Source: Ciona savignyi (taxonomy: Eukaryota; Chordata; Ascidiacea; Phlebobranchia; Cionidae). From it: DNA of 64,000 nucleotides. The position numbers were made by a program, and so were the translations under genes. The DNA is taken from NCBI GenBank assembly GCA_000149265.1, contig CH002977.1:305205-369204 (forward strand). The letters are read 5' to 3'. The notes beneath the pieces were generated by a model. The model was given only the letters and a program-made list of their open reading frames with translations, searched no databases and was not told where the DNA came from. Of the stretch, positions 36,701-46,946 are shown piece after piece. Each line of letters begins with the position of its first letter. Position 1 is the first letter of the stretch.

Positions 36701-37899
36701 AAAACTGAACCGCCTCACAGCCTGTTCATACAAGCTTCGAGCATTCAATAGGGGATTAAGTAAACGAGAGACAACATTAAGCCATCATCGGATTAGTAAT
36801 GCAAATTGCAACTGACGTATTACGTAGGCGCTGACGTAACAAAGCGAGATTGGGGCCGGGGACTTCAAGCACACGAATGGGCCAGCTTCTGTGGAATGCG
36901 CGAAACAGCATTAGTAATCCAGAAAATAGCTCTTCCTGTAATGACAAAGGAAGACAAAGAGCAACTGGGGTGGCAGAAAAAGGTGAATTCCGCCAGATAA
37001 GAATTAATTTGTGTCAATCGAAATCTTATTTTGAACATTGGAATTGTATTTAACTTGAGTTTGGAAAATGTGACATTTTTAGAATTCTGACAGATTCTGT
37101 AACTTTTTTCACCGTGCTACGATTCGAACCCATGATGGTCAGTAAGACCGTTTTTTTCTTTATTGATAGCGGTATAACTATTCGGCCACACGGTCCTACA
37201 ATTCTGTGATGTCTTGAGTTTAAAGCAAATTTTATTGCCAGACGCATCCTGTACACGAATTCTGCTGCAGATTGGGCCGCAGGGTGGCGCGCGCGATGCA
37301 CTGGAACGAAGAGCAGTGGATTCGCGACACCGGAAGTGTCTACCATCTAGCTTCGAAGGCAGCAGATGTACACAGCGGATTAGTTACGTCGTTTTTCGAA
37401 GAAGGACCAGAGAGGTGGGGGATTTATATGAATCCCACCGATTTATTTAGTCCGCAGAAATTAACGTGACCTGTAAAAAGGCATTAACGTTGCCTACACT
37501 TCTTAATGGATTTTGAGTTTTTTCGATCTTTATAAAAATAACATCGTTTATACTTTTAGAATCATTAAAACTGCGGAAATACCAAAAGGAGAGAACGTTA
37601 TGACGTGCATTGAGAACCGAGACAAGAGCTCGGACGACTTCTTGGTCGTTGAAATAACCTCGCCGGAAAAACAAAGAGTCACACAACGTTGTTTCAAGAG
37701 CTCGGTCAGTTCTGTAGACACCCGGGGCCGGAGAAAGGGGGCAAGAACGTCGCCAACTTGCGCAGTTCCAACTGTCAACGTTATCCGTGCATCGCCGTCC
37801 AAAGAGAAGCAGAAAAGGAAGAGCCACCACAGGAACAATAAGAATTTCCTTAGCGTTCCTAAAGCAAGTTCGCGAAAGAAGAATCGCGAAGCGAAGTAG
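33787..37899 (+). CDS. Ankyrin-repeat protein, ANKRD33/ANKRD33B-like
   Basis: Intracellular ankyrin-repeat protein. Vertebrate ANKRD33 is a photoreceptor and pineal factor and ANKRD33B is its paralogue; this gene resembles both. Exons 33787-33884, 34452-34506, 35576-35705, 36438-36581, 36828-36982, 37242-37414 and 37560-37899 close in phase for 364 residues. The ankyrin core is TPLITACNTGNLPLVQTLV, then EGNTPLMQAAQAG, then NNGFTALMKAALHGKTNCAR and GADVTKRD followed by HEWASFCGMRETALVI, which follows the vertebrate order closely. The last exon is basic and contains CAVPTVNVIRASP, similar to the short conserved C-terminal block of ANKRD33B. The last donor (37414, AG then GTGGGG) is the weakest; without it the protein would read on and stop at about 37469. 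Intron 3 has a 22-base tandem duplication at 35944. Confidence 0.83.
35944..35987. repeat. 22-base tandem duplication
   Basis: GGAAGTATATAAGTGAAAGA plus GT occurs twice without a mismatch (35944-35965, 35966-35987), in an ANKRD33-like intron. Confidence 0.95.
37093..37200 (-). repeat. Ser-tRNA-like repeat, minus strand
   Basis: Read on the minus strand it starts GGACCGTGTGGCCGAATAGT (D-arm and A box) and has CATGGGTTCGAATCGTAGCA (B box, T-arm). The spacing is that of a class II tRNA with a long variable part, but the acceptor stem does not pair. It is related to 16168-16250 and lies in the intron between the ANKRD33-like exons ending at 36982 and starting at 37242. Confidence 0.55.
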
Positions 37900-38840
37900 T
37901 TTCGTCTTCACACAACTTGTCAAGATGTGCTGTCATACATGCCACTACCGGACATATTGCATGGTGCGGTACGACATACTATAGCAATGTGGCAATCAGA
38001 TGATTGAAAACAGCTGATTACAGCTCAATATAAACTTCTATACAACTACCATACACTTAAGCAATGACGTGTTTTATTACGTATAATAATACAATACAGA
38101 CGCAATTTGTGTAGTAATTTTTTCGCATCATAAATATACATATATTAAAAACAACTGAAAACTATTCCTGCAAGCGACTGCACGTTTATTCAACAGCAAT
38201 TTAAAACAGATAATAAACACGAACTAACCGCGGAGGACAAATTAGGGCGGAAACTATAACGACTCAAATGTGGTGAGAAGGGTTATTTCCCTTCTCCCTA
38301 ATCGCATTTTTCCAAAACGCACTTTTAATTAATAAGGCACATCAGTGGTGAGTTATGGACACTGTAAACAGTACAATGTATTTCCCGTATGTCCATAATC
38401 TCAGCAAACTTCGTTCGCCACGTCTGGTTGCACGGGCGTTACGTAAATCCCTGTGGGCGTAAACTGGTTACATAATCCTTATCTGATGGAATCGTTGATA
38501 AATTCCGGCGTGCAGCATGAAAAGACACGATTTGTGGCACGGTAATCGGATTGATTTTCGTTTCCAAAACGTTACGAATCGCAGCCGAAACTGTCCAAAT
38601 TAAGGATATTTTCGGCACGAGGGTTTCGAAATCTATTTACTCTGCACAACTTAAACCTGCATGACGTAATCTATTGTAACGGCGTTCCGCACGACCAGTC
38701 TACACGTAGTTAATCGGTACGAGGATATATTTTCGGTAAATGAGTGATTAATACAACTTGGAAAGTTTAATTAAGACTTAAGTGTATTTTGGGGGCCAAA
38801 AGAAATAAGCGTTACCAAAAAAACAAACAGGAGAAACGGT
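37900..38840. other. Convergent spacer between ANKRD33-like and connexin genes
   Basis: Two transcripts end here tail-to-tail. AATAAA near 38210 on the plus strand could end the ankyrin gene. Nothing else is visible. Confidence 0.55.
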
Positions 38841-41229
38841 CTACAAGTAACTGATTAAATGGTTGGATCGCATTTCGACATAGTCCTCGTGTCTGGAAGG
38901 TGGGGTCGGGGTCCTGGTGCTTTCAGAAGACGACACACGACCGAGGAGAGCACCCCGGGGTAAGATTTTATTTTCCCGCGCAACCCAGTCGTCCTTGTAG
39001 TTGGATTTGAGGGAAGTGGCCTTTTGTGCGGTGCTGTGTCTGCGAGTGCACGATCGCCTGAGAGAGCGAAAGGGATTGAAAACTTGGTATGCAGGGGGAC
39101 AAAAGTGAGAAATTGAAAATAGAAATTGGGGAAGGAAAATTCTTAAAAAAACTAAATAACTTGTCGTCACCTTGCCCCGATCCATCCAATGTAACATAGC
39201 TCTCCAACGCTGAGTAAAATCGAAAACGCGGAAATGACGTACATATACCGGAAGAAGACAGTTTTCTCTTGGGGTCGACTGATAAAGCAGTCGACCGTGT
39301 GTGGACACGGCCACTGGTGACAGTGGAACACCTGGGGCACAGTCCACCTTATGAGAAGAGAAGAATATTAGAAAATAAAGGCAAGAAGTACATGACGTGT
39401 TTCAGAGAAGTGGAAAGATGAATTGGTTAGAAAAAGAGTTGAAACTAGGGGAAATGCATTCGCTTTCTATATTCAAACGTTTCAACAATTACATATTGTA
39501 GTCTCCATTCTATAGATGTAAGCAACTTGATGACAATAAACTTTTGCGCGATTTCTATCAGTAAACACTCGTGCCAAATATAATGCAGGATAATTACTAC
39601 CTGTAAAAGTACATAGTGTATTGCAGCATAATGAAGACGCATTCTATCAGCACCCTGAAGAAAATCTGTATCAAGTACAGACGCCAAATACATTTCGCCC
39701 TCGCTTTGTGGAGCTCGGACGGTATCACGTGGTTTGTGAGAACTTTCCACCGCTTGTTGGCGCTATGAAGCCCTTTGAAAATTTGTCACGGAGATTGAAA
39801 TGTTCAAAAAAATAAGATTTGTGTGTGTGAAACTGTTAGTATGGGAGATTACAGATGTCACATGCATAATAATGTTCACACATTACACATATTCGAAGAA
39901 ATAATTTTTTTCAATCTCACTTTTCGTAAGATATTTTTTCAATTTCACTTTTCGTAAGATATTTTTTCAATTTCACTAAGATGGATTATGGAAGAATTCA
40001 GAAAGTAAAAAGGCACGGTTTAATTACGTAGTAGAAATTATTACGTTCATCCTCGTCAATAGGGCGATGCGAAGTTTTGCTTTTGCTGACCACTTTTTCG
40101 TTTTCGAGAAAAACGTCATCGCCGGGTATTTTCTTTCGAGAAACCTAAGTAAACAGGAAGGTTCGAAAAAAGAAAGTGGATTTTGACTCTGGGAAAATGA
40201 AGATAATGGTAAAGAAAACTCCATAGACTGCAAATGATATGCGGTTGTGTATGAACTATACTTTGTTAAGTTTAATGTGTTAGCGTTTTAAGAAACTAGT
40301 TGATTCGTTTGTTTGGTGTTGTTCACCAACAGGAGAAACCAAACGTTAAAAGCCGGCAAAACTAAAAGAAAGGTAAATAGGACAAAGAAAAGGGGCTAAG
40401 CAACACAGGAAAAATTGAAAAAGGATCTCCTATCCTGACACTTGTTCCAATCCCACATCTCACCCTAAACCTAATCTCAACCTAAAACACCACTCATACT
40501 TAAGCTTTTATTTTAACGTGTAGGTTCTTCTTTTGCCTACATAGCTTATTTAAGTCTTCCCCCAGAAAACCACACCGGAGTTAATTTCTTACCGCATGCA
40601 TTACGTACACGAAGTAGAGGGCGCCTGGGATGGAAACCGCGAGTATCTGGATTCCCCACATTCGTACATTGGAGACGGGAGCAAAGGTGTTGAAACAAAC
40701 CTTTTTCAGATGATAAATTAGTTGCAATACATATACCAATGTATGTTATAGTACGAAACAGCGCGCAACCGTTTCGACCAATTTAAAAGAAGAAAGTAAG
40801 AAGCAAAAGTGAAATTAAGATTCACACAATTCTTGACCTGTCAAAGAAGAAGTATGACGATAGTCTTTTCTCTATATTTATTTTCCAACTTACATTTTCG
40901 CAGCCAGGTTGCTTGGTGTTGCAGGTGAACTCACGCTGTTCGTCGCTCCACACACTCTCCCCGAATACAGTCAACACCACAAGTCTAATAATAACACATC
41001 GCAAATGTAAGCGAAGGGTTATTTTGAACGCTGACTACTATACGACACTGGCTAAAGCACATACGACGTAACACACTGTTCCTCTTATACTTATAAAGCC
41101 TGTAAGACAGCAAGGCGCCGGCATTTGTCTTTACCTCAGAAGCAGAACCGTTGCAATCCAGTATTTCCCAAGCAACGTCGAGTTCTTGCTTAATCGCAGA
41201 AGAACGTCATCCAAGTATTTCCACGACAT
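38841..41229 (-). CDS. Connexin (gap junction protein)
   Basis: Four-pass membrane protein that forms gap-junction channels. Seven exons in transcript order: 41135-41229, 40894-40984, 40593-40700, 40045-40144, 39601-39772, 39171-39347, 38841-39057. The total is 960 bases, 319 residues, with all phases closed. Extracellular loop 1 has [14 protein letters not shown] and [12 protein letters not shown] (cysteines 53, 60, 64; spacing C-x6-C-x3-C). Loop 2 has [12 protein letters not shown] (198, 203, 209; C-x4-C-x5-C) followed by [12 protein letters not shown], which is the vertebrate signature. Four hydrophobic segments lie where expected, with a cytoplasmic loop in exon 4 and a basic, Ser-rich tail. 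Most vertebrate connexins have the coding region in one exon; here it is split into seven. The fourth exon (40045-40144) is the least certain but keeps phase. Confidence 0.93.
39906..39979. repeat. 28-base tandem repeat, about 2.6 copies
   Basis: The unit is TTTTTTCAATTTCACTTTTC plus GTAAGATA, repeated with period 28. It lies in the connexin intron between the exons at 39772 and 40045. Confidence 0.92.
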
Positions 41230-42177
41230 ATCTCTTTCTACTATGAACCTCTAAGGTTTAAGCTATCTGGAATTCTTTATCAGTCTGTCCGGCCTTGGAA
41301 AGCCACGGTCTCAGGTCAGCTGTCATGCTTCCTGACGTCACCGATTCCGCGCATGCGCACAAGTGGGATATAATGGGCCATGGCCAACAAGTAATGTTGA
41401 TGATAGGTGACAAATGGTGAGTATTAAATGGCTTTGCTTAACCAGATGTTTTACATTTGACAGAGTTGCCACGTTGTCGAAAGTCGCTTGATTGCCACGT
41501 CTAGACTCCAGACGAAACTCTGTCATACTTATAACCATCACAATGCGAACTCGTGTTTGTGTTACGCTCTTTTGAATGACAGAACATTCGCTATTCTGAA
41601 ACGCCAAACCTCAAAAAGAAATATGACAAGCTGATGCGAACTTGTATAAATGCATAACCTTTTTCCATAAAAAGGGAAGACGTTTTTTATCGTCTCTCAT
41701 ATGAGACGAAAATAGTTTTACATGAGAATTTCCCCTGCCAAAAAATCATAATTAAAACAATATATACAAGTGTCGCAAGCCCGAAGACCAAAATAATCCG
41801 CGCAATCGACGGCAATTGTGGAATATTTGACATCAAAGACGAGTGCAGCGTTAACTGCGTGGTTAATGGCGCTATTCAGGCGTTATGACGTAACTTGCGT
41901 AAAAATCGATTACGTAACAATTGAATGACTGGCGCGTTTACGTAACGTATTTATAAACGTGAAACGGCTAAATATAGAGCAACGTTCATAAATAGCGTTG
42001 TTTTTATATCCTCGGTAAAGAATATTTACGATAGAAATATGCAAAATTGCTTTCGCTTTTAAACGTAAAAATAGATAATGATGGGATTTCCTTTCCCTGG
42101 ACATGGTAATATGTTGGTGGATTTCCAAAAAAGGGGAAAATCCGTAATAAAAACAATTTAAGCGGCACCCATCGAAG
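41230..42177. other. Spacer between connexin 5' end and TMEM237 3' end
   Basis: Holds the connexin promoter, including TGACGTCA at 41333-41340, about 104 bases upstream of the connexin ATG. No other gene is recognised. The open frames at 41338-41607 and 41910-42128 are unsupported. Confidence 0.55.
41333..41340. promoter_or_regulatory. CRE upstream of the connexin gene
   Basis: Palindromic TGACGTCA about 104 bases before the connexin start codon at 41229, a usual distance for a proximal CREB/ATF site. Confidence 0.45.
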
Positions 42178-45100
42178 TTAATTCGTCAAGTAAGATTTGT
42201 GGAAACTCGCTTTTGAGTCATATGGACAAGTTAGATTATGTTGGCTACGTGAATCTGTGAGGACAACAAACTTTCGACTTATCTTTACGTTGCTTTTCAT
42301 CACGAAAATAAGAAAAAAGTGAAAATTCCACAAACAAACTCACGTGACGACGTCGCGTCGGTGGTGGGGTTAAGCGCGAGCAAAACCCATCCAATCACAA
42401 CCAAGACTGCCCGGAGTACATTTAGCGCGGTCCAAGTTGTAAGAGAACTGGAACAAATGAAAAACATGGCTTAATTTGCTTCGGAACGTTTACAGGTAGT
42501 TATTTAACAGATATGAAAAGCTGGAATACTCATGTTAACCCGCATTGAAGGAGAACGCGTAGTTGCATTAAAATATGGCCAGTTGAAAAAAAAACATCTT
42601 GCACTCATCCAAGTGGGGGAGATATTTTAGAGAGTTATACACCGATGCAAGGTTTTACTTTGTGTTATGCTGAGTACAGTAATGGAATTTAGCGACGTAG
42701 CCTAGTAGCTTGAACAAGGACACAACGCCAAGGCGTCTGGTTTCAACTCGAAACCATATGGGTGATGATCAGAAGCGCTACGACTGGGCTATTGTGAACG
42801 CAATAACAGGAATACAAGACTACAAGTCTTTAAGATAATTCCATGAACATTTTCTCCAACTATGCGGAGGCTAACGTGTTCAAATAATTAAGAACCGCAC
42901 ATAAAAATTCCCCCGTAATTCTTTAACAACTCGACATTGAAAGGAGTTAATATAAATACATAATTGACTCTGAAACTTTGTAAAAACTATATAAAACATA
43001 AAATCACGTACGATGCGGAGTTCAGGTTGAGCTGGTCATAGTTGAGCGTAGTCGAGTTGGTACCTCCATTAATAGCAATCGCGGACACAGTACCTCTGCC
43101 TAGCCAGAAGTCAAAGCCGGAAATACCAACGTCCATTCCCAACGCTACAATGTACACTGGCGGGGAAAACCAATTACAAAAAGGAGTCCATGGCCAAAAG
43201 GAGTTCTGATCAAAAATTACCAAAAACTGCCCAAGCTCCCGGGTCTATTTTGCAGAGGCTGATAAAGTAGCTGCTTCCGAGCTTGCCCAGGTTTAATCTG
43301 CAATTCAATAATTTATCTTTTTCATAATACTGCAGTGGTCGTATACTACTGATAATAAAAATAATTTACATGGTTAATCATGTAATAAACGCTTTTCGCG
43401 TTGCGTGTATAATGTATGCGCTGCATAGTATCGGGATAGACGATATATAAAACACAAGTTAAGAAACGAACTTGTGCTTTATACTAATACAGGCTAAAAC
43501 GGTACATACAAAAACAGAAGGCGATCGTTAATTATAAATGGAAATACACAAATTAAGAAGCCTCGTCTTATTAACACTCTACTGTGTTTAAATAGCTAAA
43601 TGCAATTTTCACCTGTCCATAGCAGCCACAAGACAAAGTATAATGAGTATATAGAAAGTGGATTGAATGGGTTGGGCAAGCACTCTGTATTGCTCAAAGA
43701 AGTTAAGATCACTTGGTCCACGCAGGACGAAAGAGATTGCCATCTGAAAACAATAATTTTATTCCCAAAAGTCGTGTAGAAGGAGAACCAATCCAAACGG
43801 TATTTTTATTTTATTTTATAACTTCCGTCTTTACCACCTTTTAGATAGGCAAATGATTGGTGATTGATCACGATATTACGACTACTTTTAAGCTGTCTGC
43901 AGTCATCTATACTGCATGTAGTAGTAGGAATACGGTTGTTTTCTTGGTCAAGGCACTAATCGTCTAAATTTAATGGATCAATAAGTTTAACTAAAACCAA
44001 AGAAACATCTTAGGTATATACAAGACTCTGTAATTTCTCTGGTAACCTGATGGTGAGCATAAGGTAATTGGAGGGTTACCTGTATGATAACTCTCCCGCA
44101 TTTTTATATTCATGGGAATAAAACAGACTAAGGATTGAAATTTCATACCAATGGCACAAGCACACCACACCTGCATGACTGCAAGTCCAGCGAGCAGTCC
44201 ACTCAGCAGAAGAGTTAAAAAGAGAAAAGCTCGGTGGAAACTGAGAGCAACCTCAGTCGAGCCAGAGATGTAGGTTGAGTCATCAGCCTCCAACCTCTGG
44301 TTTGCTTTGTTCATTCGCGACACCAGCCAGTCATCCGTGTGGCTTTTAAATCCAGCTATTTACAAAAATGGGATGCGATTTTGTAATTTGTTGAGCACAA
44401 TAAGAGACGTTCTAAAATTTACCCTTCAACTGATACTTGACAAAAGTCATGTGCTATTCTGACCATGTTTTATTGTTCCTTGTGTTTTCTTATATCAATT
44501 ATATAATTTAAACCAACTAAAATATTTAAAATTATGGATCAGAAAAAGACTAATTTCAACTATATATAAAAAAGTGAACTTGTTTAGTGTAAAACAAAAC
44601 TATTAATTTATTAAATAAAAAATGTAACAAAAGTCATCAAACATTAGACTATTCAACTTGTTTTAAGAAAATGTTAAATGATTGTTTCTTAACCTATTCA
44701 AAATAGATTTTATTTACAGCAAGCAGCTAAAAACTATACAAACTTACAGTTAGTTTGAACATAAACCCTGTCCTGTGCTTGGCTGTTGGCGCCTCCCTTA
44801 CCAGGCACCCCTGGTAATGTGGTCATGGAAAGCACTTCGTCAAGTCGTTCAACCGGAACCACATCTTCCTCATTCACTGTTAGAGCGTGACCATTGCTAA
44901 TCACATCCGGGGATGGTCTGGTAAGAATAAGCCAAACATTTTAAAACTCACTAATGGTTTCTGGACAGTACCTTGAAGTCAGTTTTATGATTTATTCTGA
45001 CCTATGGTTTTATGGCGATGAAGGATATTGCGTTACTCTGTTATTAGGCTTTCAAACAGTTTGTGGATAATCAGTGATTTGATCAACACCTGTGCTTTAA

Positions 45101-46946
45101 AGAAAAAAAATAACATACGAATTCAATATTTATCACTATTAAAGCATCAAAAACTGTAATACGACCACAATCTAACCATGCAGTTTCCACAAAATATAAC
45201 ATATATAAAACTGTACAATAAAAATCAAATGATAATTACGTTTTGCGAGTTTTCCGATTTCCTTGTCTTCTCCTTGCCCGTGCGTTTCCCGATGCTGTAG
45301 TTGAGGTAGCAGAAGTGTTTGGGCTCACTTCTGAGAATTTATAACAAGAAATGAGAGTACAAAAACTTATTCATGAAATTATCTGAGTATCAGCCAAGTT
45401 GGCATTAGATGTATGAATGATCTAGCTATCCTGAATGATGGAAAAATCAGACATTATCTATGTTTATCTGCAAAAGTTTAAAAAAGATCTATAAGCAAAC
45501 TGAAACTAAACCTTTCCATAGTTACTTGCACCCATAATAAGACATGTGTTCAACAGGAGTTCAGTATACTAAAATGCAAAAGGAAATAATAATCAGTTTA
45601 TAGCAATGCCAATGATATCGGTACTTATCAGATACTTACACACATGTACAATTACAGAAGCTTTTACAGTACAGGTTAAATACACAATTTACTAACAAGA
45701 TTGGTTATTAGGAAAGCGGAAGGTATTAGATAAATAAATTAGAAATCCACAAGTCATACCAGCACCACCTTCCAGAGAGGTGGAACTTGGAACAGGTAAG
45801 GACCGAGAAGAACTTTCCATGGCAGGTTGACTTGTACTCGCTACATTTTGCCTGTTTTATAAAATATTCATTTCTTGGAAGAATAATTTTATATAATTTA
45901 TCTATTAGAGCTCGAGAATAAAGCATGGAGTTCTACGTTAGTTCGAATAAAAAAAAAATCCAGAGAAATAGTTTTAATGAGACATTTTATTACTGTTATT
46001 TTAATGGTTTATATTATTCAAATGTCTATTCCTCCAACATCTGACATGGCATAAACGAAAAATAGTTATATGTATCAATGACATCATTATCAGTCTATTA
46101 TTCAAATAGATTTTAGGATTTTAACTGTTTATCCCTTAATGCAATATGGAGGTCAGTGAAACAACAGTAATTATCAGAGTGTTGCATAATCAGAGTTGGT
46201 ATAACCATTTTTTGATAATATGGTAAACTTAACCGCAGGATACAGTTGACAAAATACCACCGTACTTAACATGAAACCTCTGGTAAATTATATTTAAATA
46301 GCTACACCAGTTAATGGGAATATTTTAACATATTCTGCATTTTCTCACAGGACAGAACAACAGGCATAACCTATCTTGATAGGACGATAATATAAAATAA
46401 CACACCATTCTAATAGTTGTATTTTACTGTACAAACCTTTTCGGCCGTCTTTTCCTTGGAGTTACTGACTGCTTGGATGGTGACTTGTCAGTAGACACTG
46501 CAGTGCTAAAATATTAAAGAAACGTCTGATATGGTATTAGAAGAGAAACGTCTGATATGGTATTAGAATTAGATGAATGCTTGCACATTAATTTAGTTAA
46601 TTCAAAATTGCAAGCTTGTACAATAAAATGTTTAAGAAAGGGGGGGAGGGGTATTTTCGTCACTAACATTTATAGGGTTTCCCTCAATTAGTAACAAAAT
46701 ACTTTGTTCTACCCTGAAATCAATGTTAGTAAAGTGCCGTGATCTAAAAAACATATGTTGACTGAGTGGTTTGCTCCGGACATGTAGCCTAAAAAGTTTA
46801 ATATGTTGTACGTAGGTGAGTTTTATTTAGGCTAAGTCTTACTTTGAATTTTCGAGTTTGTCCCCAGACTGTAACGGTGGTAACGTTCGTCTTGGCAGCG
46901 GCCGTATACCCGTGCTCGTCGTTTCGTCAAGGGTTGCATCTTCCAT
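42178..46946 (-). CDS. TMEM237: TMEM237, ciliary transition-zone membrane protein
   Basis: Membrane protein of the ciliary transition zone; in humans its loss causes a Joubert-type ciliopathy. Eleven exons in transcript order: 46843-46946, 46437-46505, 45760-45851, 45240-45330, 44748-44917, 44171-44355, 43613-43743, 43221-43297, 43012-43156, 42344-42447, 42178-42254. These total 1245 bases, 414 residues, close to the human length of about 408. The N-terminal half is basic and Ser/Thr/Pro-rich (TPRKRRPKR, ARARRRQGNRKTRK). The C-terminal half has four hydrophobic spans, with EVALSFHRAF, LLAGLAV, EQYRVLAQPIQSTFY and VAAMDR matching the family. The last exon is inferred from a strong donor at 42343 and a pyrimidine-rich acceptor; reading through the donor would instead stop at 42300. 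An intron contains a SINE (43925-44127). Confidence 0.9.
42700..42800 (-). repeat. Diverged SINE-like fragment
   Basis: AGCTTGAACAAGGACACAAC recalls the reversed SINE block CTTGTCCAAGAACACAACCG, followed by a B-box-like CAACTCGAAACC. It lies in a TMEM237 intron. Assignment is weak. Confidence 0.3.
43925..44127 (+). repeat. Old SINE copy in TMEM237 intron
   Basis: TTTTCTTGGTCAAGGCACTA, AATTTAATGGATCA, TCTGGTAACCTGATGGTGAG and ATATTCATGGGAATAAA follow the SINE body in order, with many substitutions. Confidence 0.7.
46519..46567. repeat. 26-base period tandem duplication
   Basis: GAAACGTCTGATATGGTATT plus AGA occurs twice (46519-46541 and 46545-46567), just 5' of the second TMEM237 exon. Confidence 0.93.

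Noticed and set aside
37093-37200. A functional Ser-tRNA gene
   Set aside because: A and B boxes are present but the acceptor stem does not pair and the anticodon region is disrupted, so it is listed as a repeat.
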